Shown piece by piece: positions 1-10,672 of a stretch of DNA of 64,000 bases (positions are counted from its first letter, which is position 1; each line of letters starts with the position of its first letter). The stretch comes from Aedes albopictus. Lineage: Eukaryota; Arthropoda; Insecta; Diptera; Culicidae. Location of the stretch: NCBI RefSeq assembly GCF_035046485.1, contig NC_085137.1, forward strand, positions 503,026,536 through 503,090,535, written 5' to 3'. The translations under genes were made by a program, and so were the position numbers. A model generated the notes under the pieces. That model did no database searches. It saw only the letters and a program-made list of their open reading frames with translations, and had not been told where the DNA came from.

Positions 1-318
1 GGATTATTTCATAATCGGATTCACCGCCCAAAAATTAGTCGAAATCCAAAATTTCATAATTTTTGGAGTCCGGGAACTATTTTTAAAATCCATTTCAAGT
101 TTGTATGGGGAAATTTTTTTGTTCGGGTCGAACTGTCACTTTAACGATTGAACTGTCATTCTATCCACGAAAATTAAAACTGTTTTGTTGATTTAACCAT
201 CAAAACAAAAGTGTTGGAATCCAATAAAATCACGTTATACTCAGAAAAATGAGCTCTTTCGATTAGGCTATAGAAAATAGCAATATTTTATTCACTAAAC
301 AACCCAATTCCAAAAGAC
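1..318. other. AT-rich stretch, nothing recognised
   Basis: No coding frame, RNA gene or terminal repeat was recognised. It runs directly into the tandem array that starts near position 319. Confidence 0.5.
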
Positions 319-1664
319 ATTTTTTTTAGTTTCTTCTAGGAATTTATCTGGGTATTCTCCTCTAGTTTTACTCAGCAATCCCTCTAGAAGTTCCACGGGA
401 ATTCCTTCAGGACTTCAGGTCTTTTGCGAATTCCTCCAGTAGTTTCATTAGAATTTTTTCAGGAGTTCCTTGGGAATTCCTTCAGGAGTGTTCTTCAAGG
501 TGTTACTCGGAAATTCCTCCAGGAGTTTCTCGGAAAGTCCTCCTGGAGTTCCTAGGAAATTTCTCGATGTAATCCTCGGAAATTCTCAAAGAATTCTTCG
601 GGAATTTCTCCAGAAGTTATTCAGGAATTCCTTCAGGAGTTCCTCGAGAATTCTTCCAGGAGTTCCTCGGGGATTTCTATACGAGTTCCTCGGAAATTTT
701 TCGAAGGGGTCCTCGGAAATTTGTTCAAGTAATTCTCGGGTATATCTTCAGGAGTTACTCGGGAATTCCACTTGGAGTTACTAGGAAATTGCTCCATGCA
801 TTCTTTGGCATTCCTCCAAAGAAGTTTCTCGAGAACTCCTAAAGGAGTTTTTCGGGAATTTCTCCAGAAGCTCCTCGAGAATTACTTCTGGAGTTCCTCG
901 GGAATTCCTCCAGAAGTTCCTCGGGAATTCTTTCAGGAGTTCCTCGGGAAATTCTACAAGAGTTTATCGAAAATTCCTCCAAGGGATCCTCGGGAATTCT
1001 TTCAGGAGTTTGCCGAGAATTTCCTCAGAAGTTCCTCGGAAATTCCTCAAAGAGATCCTCTAGAGTTTCTCCAGGAGTTCCTAGGAAATTTCTCCTTGTA
1101 TTCCTCGGAATTCCATCAAGAGTTCCTCGGGAATTCTACCTAGAGTTTTTTTTTCTGGAATTTCCCCAGGAGCTTCACGAGCATTCCTTCAGAAGTTCTT
1201 CGGGAATTTCCTTTCTGATTCATCGTGAATTCCTCCAGGAGGTCTTCGGAAATTCTTCCAAGAGTCCCTTGAGAAACATCTACACGAGTTCCTCAGTAAT
1301 TCGTCCGGGGTTTCCTCGAAAATCTATGCACGACATTCTCGAGTATACCTCCAGAAATCACTCGGGAATTTCTAAAGGGATTCTTTGGAAATTCCTTTAG
1401 GAGTTCCTAGAGAATTCTTCTCGCATTTTATCAGAAATTCTTCACGAGTTCAGACATTTCAGAAATTTATCTGGATGTTTGTATGATTACCTTCAGGAAA
1501 CCCTCGGGAATTCCCGGGAATCTTCTGCAATAGGTTGACGGGGAACTGGTGAAAAAAAAACCTCAAGGAACTCCAAAGGAATTTTCGTAGAATTCTTTGG
1601 AGGAAATTCCGAGAAGCACTTAACTCGTGGAGAAATTCCCGAAATCCTACAGGAAGAGTTTATG
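319..1664. repeat. Degenerate 23-bp tandem array (GGAATTCCTCCAGGAGTTCC type)
   Basis: The array consists of diverged units close to TCGGGAATTCCTCCAGAAGT plus TCC. Successive units between about 899 and 1143 align at exactly 23 bp. Because 23 is not a multiple of 3, a frame that happens to lack stops shows a 23-residue period (three DNA units) rich in EFLQEFLGN-like peptides. The two open frames at 470-784 and 772-1143 are such by-products, not genes. The same family recurs in both orientations elsewhere in the window. Confidence 0.85.
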
Positions 1665-2013
1665 GAGGTATTCCAAGGGGTTGGAAACTCTGACACCTTG
1701 TGTGAAACACCCGCTTCGCACACCAAAAACACCTTTCGACACCTTTCCGACACCTTTCAAATGTGCCACCATGATTTTTTTAATTTTACTGCCATCACTG
1801 TTCTGTCGGTGTTTATGTTTACATTTATTATGTTAATGAACTTTTATGAATAACCGTCGCGGTTTCCCCGGTTTTATTGCTCAGAGTTCGGAAAACGGAA
1901 GTTCGGATTGCTCTCTACCGGGTACGAGCAGCAGTGTAGGACCAGGTACGTTTATCAAACCGCCGAGCATGGCGGGTCGACGCAGTTAATGGACAAAAGA
2001 GACAAAATCCACC

Positions 2014-2283
2014 ATGGATTGGGTTGCAAAAATCGATAAGTTGGAGGCAATTCTATCGGCGGTCAGAATATTGATGGAACGACAAGCCGACAAGAAGGAG
2101 GAACTGGCGGGACGAAAGCCAAAGACCTCTGCATTGGGATCCTCGCTGGGCGGTTCCAACAAACCTTTACACCATCAGTCACAGCACGGCGTTATTCTAC
2201 CACCACCGCAGCAGCTCGGAGCCGATTACCAGATGATTAGCACTGACGAGACGACATCGTTCTCGCAAAGACATGCAGGATGA
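2014..2283 (+). CDS. 89-codon open frame inside the hAT-like element, unknown
   Basis: The frame starts at an ATG in a strong animal context (ACCATGG). The first 35 residues are charged and could form a helix or coiled coil (MDWVAKIDKLEAIL...). Residues 36-89 are Ser, Gln, His and Pro rich. No family was recognised. Downstream sequence to about 2640 carries only frameshifted fragments. It could be a decayed retroelement gag-like start, a captured host exon, or chance. It has no visible relation to hAT transposase. Confidence 0.25.
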   Translation: MDWVAKIDKLEAILSAVRILMERQADKKEELAGRKPKTSALGSSLGGSNKPLHHQSQHGVILPPPQQLGADYQMISTDETTSFSQRHAG

Positions 2284-3259
2284 GAAACCGGCAGAGACCC
2301 AGTAGCAGTTTGGGCAAATACAACGGCCTGAATCGTACGGAGATTGTGATGCAACATCTGGATTAACCACCAGTAGTTATCCGGTATGGAAGTGGTGATA
2401 GAAATGGATGATGAAAACAAACGGAGGACAATCACTCCCCAGAAGCACAGCAGTCCACCATAAGCAACCGCTAGATGGACGACGGTTTCTCCTCCATATG
2501 ATCCTCCGCACCCCATCATCAGAAACGGAACGGCGGAATGGACCACAACGCCTCCTCTACCAACCCGATAAGTCCCGAAACAGTCCCAGAAGTCACCCGC
2601 CAACAGTGACATTAAAGGAATGGTCAATGGAAGCATAAACAACGGTTGTTCGACGTCCGGCGCCTCCTTCTCCTGTGTCCTGGCCATGAACCACCTTCCA
2701 AATGATTTCGTCACTGCCGATCAATGACACCAGCAGAGACAAGAATGACCTCCGAATCAGCTCGTCTACTGCCATCCAAGAAACGCTCCCTGGTCAGTCA
2801 TTACCGGGTTCAAATAAACCCGATCGGAAATTGATAGCTGGTTAGGTTAGATTTAATTGTTCGAAATCCTTGATACCTTCGGAAAGCATTCAAAAACCAT
2901 CGAAAGCTGATGAAGAAACCTGAAAAGTATCTAAAATGTGATATGTACTGTGATTAGCATAAAAAAATAAAAGGAAATTTATTATTTTCTTTTCTAGTTC
3001 GTTCTCATAATAGAAACCTAGCTCTTGTCGGAAGATTTATCTTGTTTTCTTATTATATTTGCTCGCTTCGTCTTCCTGTATCGATCTATGCCACAGTCAC
3101 CCGACTGAGACCCGCCCTCTTCCACTTTTTCACCGATTTCTTCTGCAGTAGCTGGACTGGATCATCGTTCGCCTTCGCTTCATCACACTAGAAACATCAT
3201 TCCCTTGTCCTTGCCAGATCTCGTTACCGTTTGACTCCACGATTACTAACCCATCGACG

Positions 3260-3476
3260 TATTGTGCGTTTAGCACTAAATTGATTTCCGAAAAAACTTC
3301 ATTGACTTCCGCTGCCTTTCCTATGCGTTAAACATTACGTCGGAAGTAGTGCGCTGTATAGCAAACCACATTTACTGTACAGCGCACTACTTCCGACGTT
3401 ATGTTTAACGCATAGGAAAGGCAGCGGAAGTCAATGAAGTTTTTTCGGAAATCAATTTAGTGCTAAACGCACAATA
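3260..3476. repeat. Near-perfect 99-bp inverted repeat (hairpin) with 19-bp loop
   Basis: The arms at 3260-3358 and 3378-3476 are reverse complements over 99 bp with a single mismatch seen by eye (ATTACG against ATAACG near the inner third). The loop, 3359-3377, is unique. Such fidelity is much higher than in the surrounding decayed sequence, which suggests recent origin or gene conversion. A transcript would fold into a long dsRNA stem. It could be a small foldback MITE or a template-switch palindrome; no clear target duplication is visible. Confidence 0.85.
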
Positions 3477-4048
3477 TCTTCCTTCGGATCTTCTACAGGA
3501 ATGTCATCCAGCACGGCATGCTCGACAACGGTAGCTAGAGCAGCATCGATGGTTTTGTCCCCTTCTTCGCCCTATTGCTGTTGCGGCGTGGTTTTCTTGG
3601 GTGTTCCGCAAGGTGTTCCGTTTAATTTTGAATTTTGGCGAAGCATCCTGATGGACTGGGCAGTGAACTTGCTTCCGAGGGAGTTGAATTTGATTCAAGC
3701 TTCTGGTCGACAACTTCCTATTCCTGAAATAAAAATTTGTTGAAAAATATCTGATTAATTAATACTTCATGGAATTAACAGCTTCTCTTACTTACCGGGA
3801 CCGGAATTCTGCAACATTCGGCAAGGTCGTTTCGGCTGTAGATTGCCCACCAACGGCCACCGGCGATGATCGCAAATTCACATCAAAACAATACAAAGAT
3901 GAAAAAATGCTCAAGTGTTGCCAGTAATTTGGAAAAAAGTGACGTCTATCACATTATATGTCAAAAACGTCAAAGCACCGAAAAACACCCGATCAGCACA
4001 CTGCAACACAATCAAGGGTGTCAGAGTTTCCAACCCCTTGAGGTATTC

Positions 4049-5590
4049 CCAAAAAAATCTTAAAGGAACTTCTGGAGAAATTTCCGATGAACTCCAGGTG
4101 GAATTTCTTATGACTTCTGGAAGAATTCCTCATGAACTCTGGAACTGGATGAATTCACGAAGAACTCCTGTAGGAATTCCCATGGAACTCCTGGAAAAAA
4201 ATCCGTGAAACTCTTGGAGGGATTCCTGAGGAACTCCTGAAGGACTTCCCGAGGAAATACTAGAGGAATTTTTGAGAATTCTCTGAAGAAATTTCCTGGA
4301 AGAATTCCTGTGGAATTTCTGGAGGAGTTCTCGAGTATCTACTGGAGGAATTCCCGATGAAGTCCCAGAGGAATTCCTTACAAATGCCTGTAGGAGTTTT
4401 CGAGGAATGCCTAGCATAATTTCCAAGAAATTGTCAAGGAACTTCCGAAGAAACTCTCGGGCAATCTATGGATGAATTCTCCATGAACTTCTGGAGAATT
4501 TCTTGTTGAACTCCCGGAGGTTTTCCCGAAGATCTTCTGAAGGAATACTTCATGATCTCCTGCAGGAATTTCCGAGGAGTTCCTGAAGTAATACTCGTGG
4601 AAATCCTGTAGGAATTGCCGAGGATCTTCAAGAGCAATTCTCGCGGATTCCGTGCAGGATCACTAAGGATCTCCCGAGGAACTTCGGTAGGAATTTCCGA
4701 GGAACTCCTGGAGGGATTCTCGAGGATCTCTAAGAGGAATTTCCAAAGATCTTAACGAGAAGTTAACGAGGAACCTCTAGAGAAATTCCTGAGGAACTTC
4801 AGAAGGAATTCCCGAAGATCTTTTGGAGGAATGCCCATGATCTCCTGGAGGAACTTCCGAGATCTCCAAGAATTTCCCAAGAATCTCCAGGAATTTCCCT
4901 AGGATCTCCTGGAGGATTTCCAAAGAAACTCTTGCAGGAATTTTCGTGGACCTTTTGGAGGAAATCCTGGAGAAATTCCCTGGGAGCTCCAAGATTAACT
5001 CCCGGGGACTTCTGGAGAAACTGCCTAGAAACACTTGCAGATATTCCCGAAGAACTGATGGGGGAATACCAGAGGATCTTCTGGAGTAGTTCTTGTGGAT
5101 TTCTCGGAGGATCACCAAGGATCCCCTGGAAAAATTCCCTTGGGGAGCTCCTGAGGTAAGTGTCGTGGGAATTTTGGAGGGAGTTTTTGGATAATGTATA
5201 TAGTCATTCTCCGTCGAATCATGAAGAAATTCCCAGGGAAATCCTGGAGGGATTCTACCACTTTTGCTGCAGAAAAGCTTCGGAAGGAATTCCTGTGATA
5301 TTCGTAGGGAAGCTATGGAGAGATTACCGAGATATTCCTAGAGAAATTTCCGTGGAACTCTCAAAGGAATCCTGGAAACTCCTGAAGCAATTCCCGGCTA
5401 CTCTGAAGGAGCACCTAGACTAGCTCTTGGGAAACTCAAGGAGGACTTCCCGATGAAATTCTATTAAAGCTCCAGCAGGAATCCCAGAAGGCACTCCAAG
5501 AGGAATAACAAACAACTGGAGGAACCCCAGAAGAAACTATTGAAGGCATTCCAGACTCCTGGAGGAATTATAAAGGAAAGACCTTGTGGA
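4049..5590. repeat. Degenerate 23-bp tandem array, opposite orientation
   Basis: Units such as GAGGAACTCCTGGAGGAATT run on from the right flank of the hAT-like element and are reverse-complement relatives of the array at 319-1664. The minus-strand frame at 4777-5118 shows the same roughly 23-residue peptide period. Open frames here (4130-4426, 4434-4637, 4777-5118, 4932-5159, 5160-5423) are repeat by-products. Confidence 0.8.
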
Positions 5591-7085
5591 ATTCAAACAA
5601 GAATGAAGATAATACTAGAATGTTCAAGCATTTCCACCAGAGTTTGCCTGAAATCTAACAAACACCCGAATTAAACAATAATTATCACAAGTCTCACTAG
5701 AATCGTACTAAAACTTTTCTGAAATAACGTTAAATTTTCATCCAAAGGCCTAATCAAATATTCTAGGAAATCATTGCTGGAATTTCCAGGAATACATTCA
5801 GGTTTAATACGGATGGTTCACCAAAATTTATCGCAATGCCGTTTCTTCGAGATTGACTCCAACATTTACTTGCATTTTGTATTTACAATTATTCAGAATA
5901 TGTCCGAAATCCCCTAACATTTTCGTGGGAAATCTGATAAGAAATTTCCATATCGAAATAACTAAATATTTTCTGTAAGTTTAGCTAAACGTAGTGTCAA
6001 CGCCGTTCTTGATATATAATATCACTTTATATTACTTGATATAAGGCGAAGGGAAAACATAGCAAAAATTTTGATTTTTAACTTTAATTTTATATTAAAG
6101 TCTAAATATGGAGTGTGAAGACATGTGAAGACATTTTAGCATGCCTTGTGAAGACACTTGAAAATTTCACCTGGCATCCCTGCTGTGTCGGTTGACGAGA
6201 AGTGTAAACAGGCGAAACCAAACGTCAAAAGCATAGCCCGGTTGGAAGCCAAAATAAAATCCATGAAAAAAAATTGAGTGTCTTAGCTAAGTTAACCATG
6301 AGGTGTCTTAACTAGGTAGACTCGAAGTACCCAGGTAGAAATTCATCTGAGCGGGTAGTACCAAGGGGCAAGACAGAATCTGACACAATGTGCACGCAGA
6401 AAAATGGCGCTTGTTTAAAACAATAAAACGCATGGTTGATTTCACTATAGTTTACAAAATAAAACGAAAGTCGTGAACTTCTGTCAACGACCAACATTTT
6501 TGAATTACAATATAGCACTGATTTCGAAACCGTGCTTCAAAAAAAATTAAGTAGAGCTGTTTTTGAGTTTAAGCTCAATATCAAGTTTTACAACTTTGAA
6601 AAATATGGAATTTACTAAAATTCAAATATCTTGCGTTTTGTTCAACCAATTTCAAATCTTTTTCCATAAATAAAAAGCTGAATACAATACCATTCGATCA
6701 TCTGAATGCAGGTTATGCGTCAGATTGATGAAATTCATTTTAGCCAAATTTACAAAAATATTTTCAATTTTAGCCAAATTTACAAAAATATATGAAGAAA
6801 TGTATTTTTTTAATAAGAAAAAAAAAAACAATATAAAAATTCTTTCTCAACGTTTATTTGACATATCATATGTAGGCGAGTTGCAGTAAAAAAATCAGCT
6901 CAATCGGAGCATTGATTACGGAAAATAAGATGTGTGAAGTGAGCGACGTTGCTTAAAAATAGAACAAAAATCGATTTCAAATCATCAACCTTGTATGGAA
7001 AGTCTAAAAAAAATCCACTCTACTTACGCATGCGTGTAATGCAAGCCTATCTATATACGGGAGAACAAAAGATGTTTAAAAAGTT
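5591..7085. other. AT-rich unassigned intergenic DNA
   Basis: No gene was recognised. A 30-bp tandem duplication of ATTTTAGCCAAATTTACAAA and following bases lies at about 6737-6791. Near 7057 the motif GGGAGAACAAAAGATGTTTA recurs later at 8944, so this segment shares repeat sequence with the 8.85-kb duplication. Confidence 0.5.
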
Positions 7086-7099
7086 CTTAGAGTTTGTTA

Positions 7100-7314
7100 T
7101 GTTATGTCATGTTTTGTAAACAAACATGTTTTTATCGACTTGAGGCCTTTTGAACTCCACTCGTACACTTCACCACCACTAACAGAAAGTGCAAACATCA
7201 AGCTTTCTGTTAATGGTGGTGAGATGCGTGGGTGGATACCAGAAGGCCCTATGTCAACAGAAACGTGCTTGTTTACGTAATGTTGATGTGACCTTTTCAA
7301 TTGTTGGTCTTGAA
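7100..7314. mobile_element. Foldback MITE, copy 1 (left end eroded)
   Basis: The segment is a palindrome centred near CATCAAGCTTTCTGTTA, with CACCACCACTAACAGAAAG on one arm and a diverged partner on the other. The right end reads CAATTGTTGGTCTTGAA. The same element is present at 44992-45233 with both ends intact, which defines the family. Copy 1 lacks the matching left terminus. Confidence 0.8.
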
Positions 7315-7537
7315 ATCACTACCATGCACAGAGGCTTTTGGATTGCCCGCATAATCATGAACTGTAAATGCAGCGTTTCTCATACTGTAGATGACTATTA
7401 CCAATTGTCATTTAACCATTTTTCAAACTGTCCGAGATAACAGTAAGCTAACCATACCACGTACAGATTTGCCAGTTTGACAAATGGTAATCTGCCAAAT
7501 TACAGTATGTTGAATAGGCGGCTTGGTATAAAATACA

Positions 7538-7790
7538 CACTCAGATTTGATTACCGAACTCGGTAAAATTTTACTGGGTTTTTTGAACAGCAGAGTTAAC
7601 TCAGTAAAAAAATTTTATTACCGAACACTCAGTAAGGCGAAAATTTGCTGAGCTGTCAAAAAATACCGATTTAGTCAGTAAACTTTATATGTCAAAGAAT
7701 ACTGACTTTTCGGTAATTTTTTTTTTGTTCACAATGGTTTGCTGAGCATTTCAGTAATAAATTTCAACCGAAATTCCCCCTTCTGCGAAT
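7538..7790. mobile_element. MITE-like segment rich in ACCGA and CAGTAA motifs
   Basis: The sequence begins CACACTCAGATTTGATTACC and contains repeated, partly inverted ACCGA(A/T), CGGTAA and CTCAGTAA motifs. This resembles mosquito CACTCAG-type MITEs. Exact ends and target duplication could not be fixed. The region from 7790 to 8845 has only short chance frames. Confidence 0.45.
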
Positions 7791-8845
7791 TTTATTCCCT
7801 TTACAATAGAAAATAATTTGTAGCATCTACATCATCTTCATATCTGGTTTGCAATTTCCTGCAGGAACGTTTACTCGTTCCTAATCATTATTGGCCAGCT
7901 AAATACTTATCATGAATGTTTTATTATGATTCACTGTGTTGAAGAACTGGACCAGATTTCCTCCAGCGCTGATTTGGGGAAAGTGGCGTCGATCAAAACC
8001 CTTGGGTGTGAGTGAGTCGAGGAAATATAAAAACTTACCATTTGATATAATGTGATCCCACAATTCTACCTTGCGATCCGTGTTTGCATCTTTTTATCGT
8101 TTAACAATGTCAGCACATTATGTTATACTGTTAATGTTTGGTTTGGGGGTTATCAATACTGTAATTTATGGTGGATATTGCTTTTTTTGCACCGCATTCG
8201 ACCCCCTGCAGAAATTTTTTGTCACACCACCATATGTTCCCACCAGTTTAAGCATACATTGGTTCGTTTCGCTGCTAGAAATTTTAAGCGTCGGTTACAC
8301 TTTTTGGGTGGTGCATGGAATAATCGGTTTGTTTACTTGTTACTTTCCATGGTGTTTGACGTGTGAACAAATATTTTAGACGATTGAACATTTGCACGGT
8401 AATCTATAAAGCAAAGCAAGATGCAATAGCTTTGGAATTCAAATGGTTGAACATAATAGCAACAGTTTGTGATACATCAACCTTACCGTTTGGAGCAAAT
8501 TTATTGTTGGAAGTGTATATCATACTGTTTTTTTTTTTCTATGCGGGCCCATTAAACAAATTGTATTTGTATTGTTATCAATGGTAGTATACTATTTACT
8601 AGATTCCTTTAATTTATTGGAAAACATTAGAAAAATCCAAGCATTCTGTCGACTTTGCAAGCGACGCCTCAAAGTGTGTAAGGGTTACACATGCGCTGTG
8701 CAAAAATATTTAAGCGTGTTGAAGAAGTCAATTGAGTTCTCCATATTTTATCTCACGTAACCTAACGTAAGCCCGAGGTAAGCCTATCCATATTGAGTTG
8801 TCCAAAAAATGTCTCACGAAACCTACTGCAAGCCTATCCATAAAC
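7791..8845. other. Unassigned AT-rich DNA
   Basis: Several overlapping plus-strand frames of 60-104 codons (8052-8760) are hydrophobic and Phe/Tyr rich, as expected of AT-rich noncoding DNA. No family was recognised and no splice structure is convincing. Confidence 0.5.
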
Positions 8846-9040
8846 GTGAGAATAAAAGATGTTTACAAAGTTCTTACAGATAGATTAACACGGGAAATCT
8901 GAACACAAACCACTTCCACACAGGCATTTGGATTGGTCAATACGGGAGAACAAAAGATGTTTACAAAGTTCTTACAAATTTCTAACGCGGAGATGTTGAA
9001 CACAAATCACTACCACACAGACATTTGGATTGGTCAATTG
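8846..9040. repeat. Two tandem copies of a ~97-bp unit
   Basis: AAAAGATGTTTACAAAGTTC occurs at about 8854 and 8952, and CATTTGGATTGGTCAA closes each unit (ending 8940 and 9037). The copies differ at several positions, so the duplication is not very recent. A related partial copy of the start lies near 7057. Confidence 0.8.
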
Positions 9041-9197
9041 ATTGATGCACCAGCGAAAAGAAAAAGAAGTTTTAAGGGCGAACGGGACGGTCGAGGAAGT
9101 ATCCGCCATTGCTCTGTTGCTACTAAGATGGTAATCTCAGATTCTACTTTAAATTTTGCAACAAAAACCTATCATTGTGTATGCTCACTTGCAGTGC

Positions 9198-9591
9198 ACT
9201 CAGCCAAATAACCTTAAGATTTTCATAAGGCCCAACTTATGAAACGGCCTTTAAATAATTCATAATGATTCGGATGAATTTCATAAGGTCACTCTATGAC
9301 GAAAAATCGCCTCACAGCTTGGCTTTTATTCATGTTTAGCAACATGGTATTCTCAAGCGTCGGTAGCCGTGTGGATAAATCACGGGCTCGGTGATCCCGA
9401 CGTTCATGGATCGAATCCAGTCTGCTTCATTTTAAGATTTTTTTTGTTCTTTTCATAAGTCTATCTTATGAAATTTGTCATAGCAAGCACGATCAATTTT
9501 CATAAGGTATTCTTATGCCATCCATAAGAATTAATTATAGCAAATTTTCATAAGGTATTTCGATGAATTTTGCTAGTTTTTTTCGCTGAGT
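9198..9591. mobile_element. CACTCAG-type MITE, 394 bp
   Basis: Ends are ACTCAGCCAAATAACC and, reverse-complemented, ACTCAGCGAAAAAAAC. They are flanked by GTGC at 9194-9197 and 9592-9595, a probable 4-bp target duplication. Many internal TTTCATAAGG and CCTTATGAAA motifs alternate in orientation. It carries a tRNA-like segment at 9357-9432. Confidence 0.7.
9357..9432 (+). other. tRNA-like segment with A and B box-like motifs
   Basis: GGTAGCCGTGTGGATAAATC resembles a Pol III A box and GGATCGAATCC resembles a B box about 40 bp later, followed by a T-rich stretch. The acceptor ends do not pair convincingly, so it is not called as a functional tRNA. It is more likely the head of a tRNA-derived SINE or part of the MITE. 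Confidence 0.5.
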
Positions 9592-10003
9592 GTGCATATG
9601 CTGATTGGTTTTCAGCATCTTCAGTGCAATAGAACTCGAGATTACCATCTTCAAAATCACGAGGCAAATTGTTAGAAAGAGAGGCAAGATAGGAAAAATA
9701 ACACGGCGTCCCGTTTCACCTTAACATCCAAGCGGTGTGCCGTTTACATCCATCGACCAATTAGCAACGAGGATCTCATCGGCCGCACACCGCTCGGATG
9801 TCAAAACTTCTTCTTCTTTTCGCTTGGTGCATCAATGAGCGCTTGCACGCTGACGTCATCATTATCTCCTTCTCTTTCTTTCCTTCGGCGTCGGTCCATA
9901 AAGCCGTCCTTGCCCTCAAAAAAAATTTGAGGGCAATGTTTACAAATCGTATGGGAATTCGATGAGGTTATGTTTTTGATGCAAGCCTCTATCAATTACG
10001 ATA

Positions 10004-10672
10004 ATATCTCGCGTTACATTTGAAAAGGGCCTATCCTTAAAATGTAAACAAATCGATTTTGATACCATCCAATAGCATCCCCCAACAGTAACTTACTGTG
10101 CAAACATCACCCGCATAATCGAAAACCTTATCAAAATAAACCCCATATTCAAAACGGCCAATCACTGCTTTTTCCCCAATCATTCATAAGCCCGTGTTCC
10201 AAATGGGCCAGTAACGGTAAAATTTTGTTTACATTGGTAGGCCTTCTCGTTTAAAGGGCCGACAACCGAAAATTTTCCGAACGGCTCCCGGCCCGAGCGC
10301 CGAGAGAGAGAATTCTCTCTCACAAAATGGGCCGAGTCTTGATTCGATGTCAACAACAGACTCACTCGGATAGCCAACCCACGCTAAGAAAATTTTAGAA
10401 AGACTCACAATAAGGCGTACACCGGGTGAAACTTTCCAAATTAGCTTAACATGTTTATCTACAATTTTTCATACTTTTTTGATAATTTTCAATGCAATCT
10501 TGATTATTGATGCACAGATACATTCAATCTTGTGTCATTAGAACGGAAAGCATGTTGAAAAATTCCTAAACTGTGAAATACGAATAGGAAATGTCATGGA
10601 AAATGTTTGCATCGATTTTTCTCAATGTTTACGTTCTAGGGATAGGCCCTTTTCAAATGTAACGCGAGATAT
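10004..10672. mobile_element. TIR element, ATATCTCGCG ends
   Basis: ATATCTCGCGTTACATTTGA followed by AAAGGGCCTATCC at the left is repeated inverted at the right end (GGATAGGCCCTTTTCAAATG...CGCGAGATAT). The match continues with variation to the GTAAACA motif. It has no coding capacity. It lies directly upstream of the ASAP leader region, so it may contribute to promoter-proximal sequence. Confidence 0.75.

Larger units (their letters stand above)
1674..4040. mobile_element. hAT-like DNA transposon, 2,367 bp, non-autonomous
   Basis: The ends are inverted repeats: the left begins CAAGGGGTTGGAAACTCTGA and the right, reverse-complemented, begins with the same 20 bases, both continuing CACC. The element is bounded by an 8-bp direct duplication, AGGTATTC, at 1666-1673 and 4041-4048. 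An 8-bp target duplication with a CA-initial terminus is characteristic of the hAT superfamily. No BED zinc finger or hAT transposase frame is visible inside, so this copy probably cannot move itself. It lies within the 23-bp tandem array. Internal cargo includes an 89-codon frame and a 99-bp-arm hairpin. Confidence 0.8.
9041..9836. mobile_element. Foldback element interrupted by a MITE
   Basis: TTGATGCACCAGCGAAAAGA on the left pairs with TTTTCGCTTGGTGCATCAA on the right. The arms continue inward through AACGGGACG and AAGATGGTAATCTC on both sides. The centre is occupied by the 394-bp ACTCAG-ended MITE at 9198-9591. The right arm carries an extra small palindrome (about 9727-9800, GCGGTGTGCCG against CGCACACCGC). 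Removing these restores an approximately symmetric element. Confidence 0.7.

Noticed and set aside
470..1143. Two adjacent plus-strand frames of 104 and 123 codons
   Set aside because: Peptides repeat every 23 residues and follow the 23-bp tandem array; no domain or codon signature.
9357..9432. Functional tRNA gene
   Set aside because: Acceptor ends do not pair and the segment sits within a MITE; better read as SINE-like.
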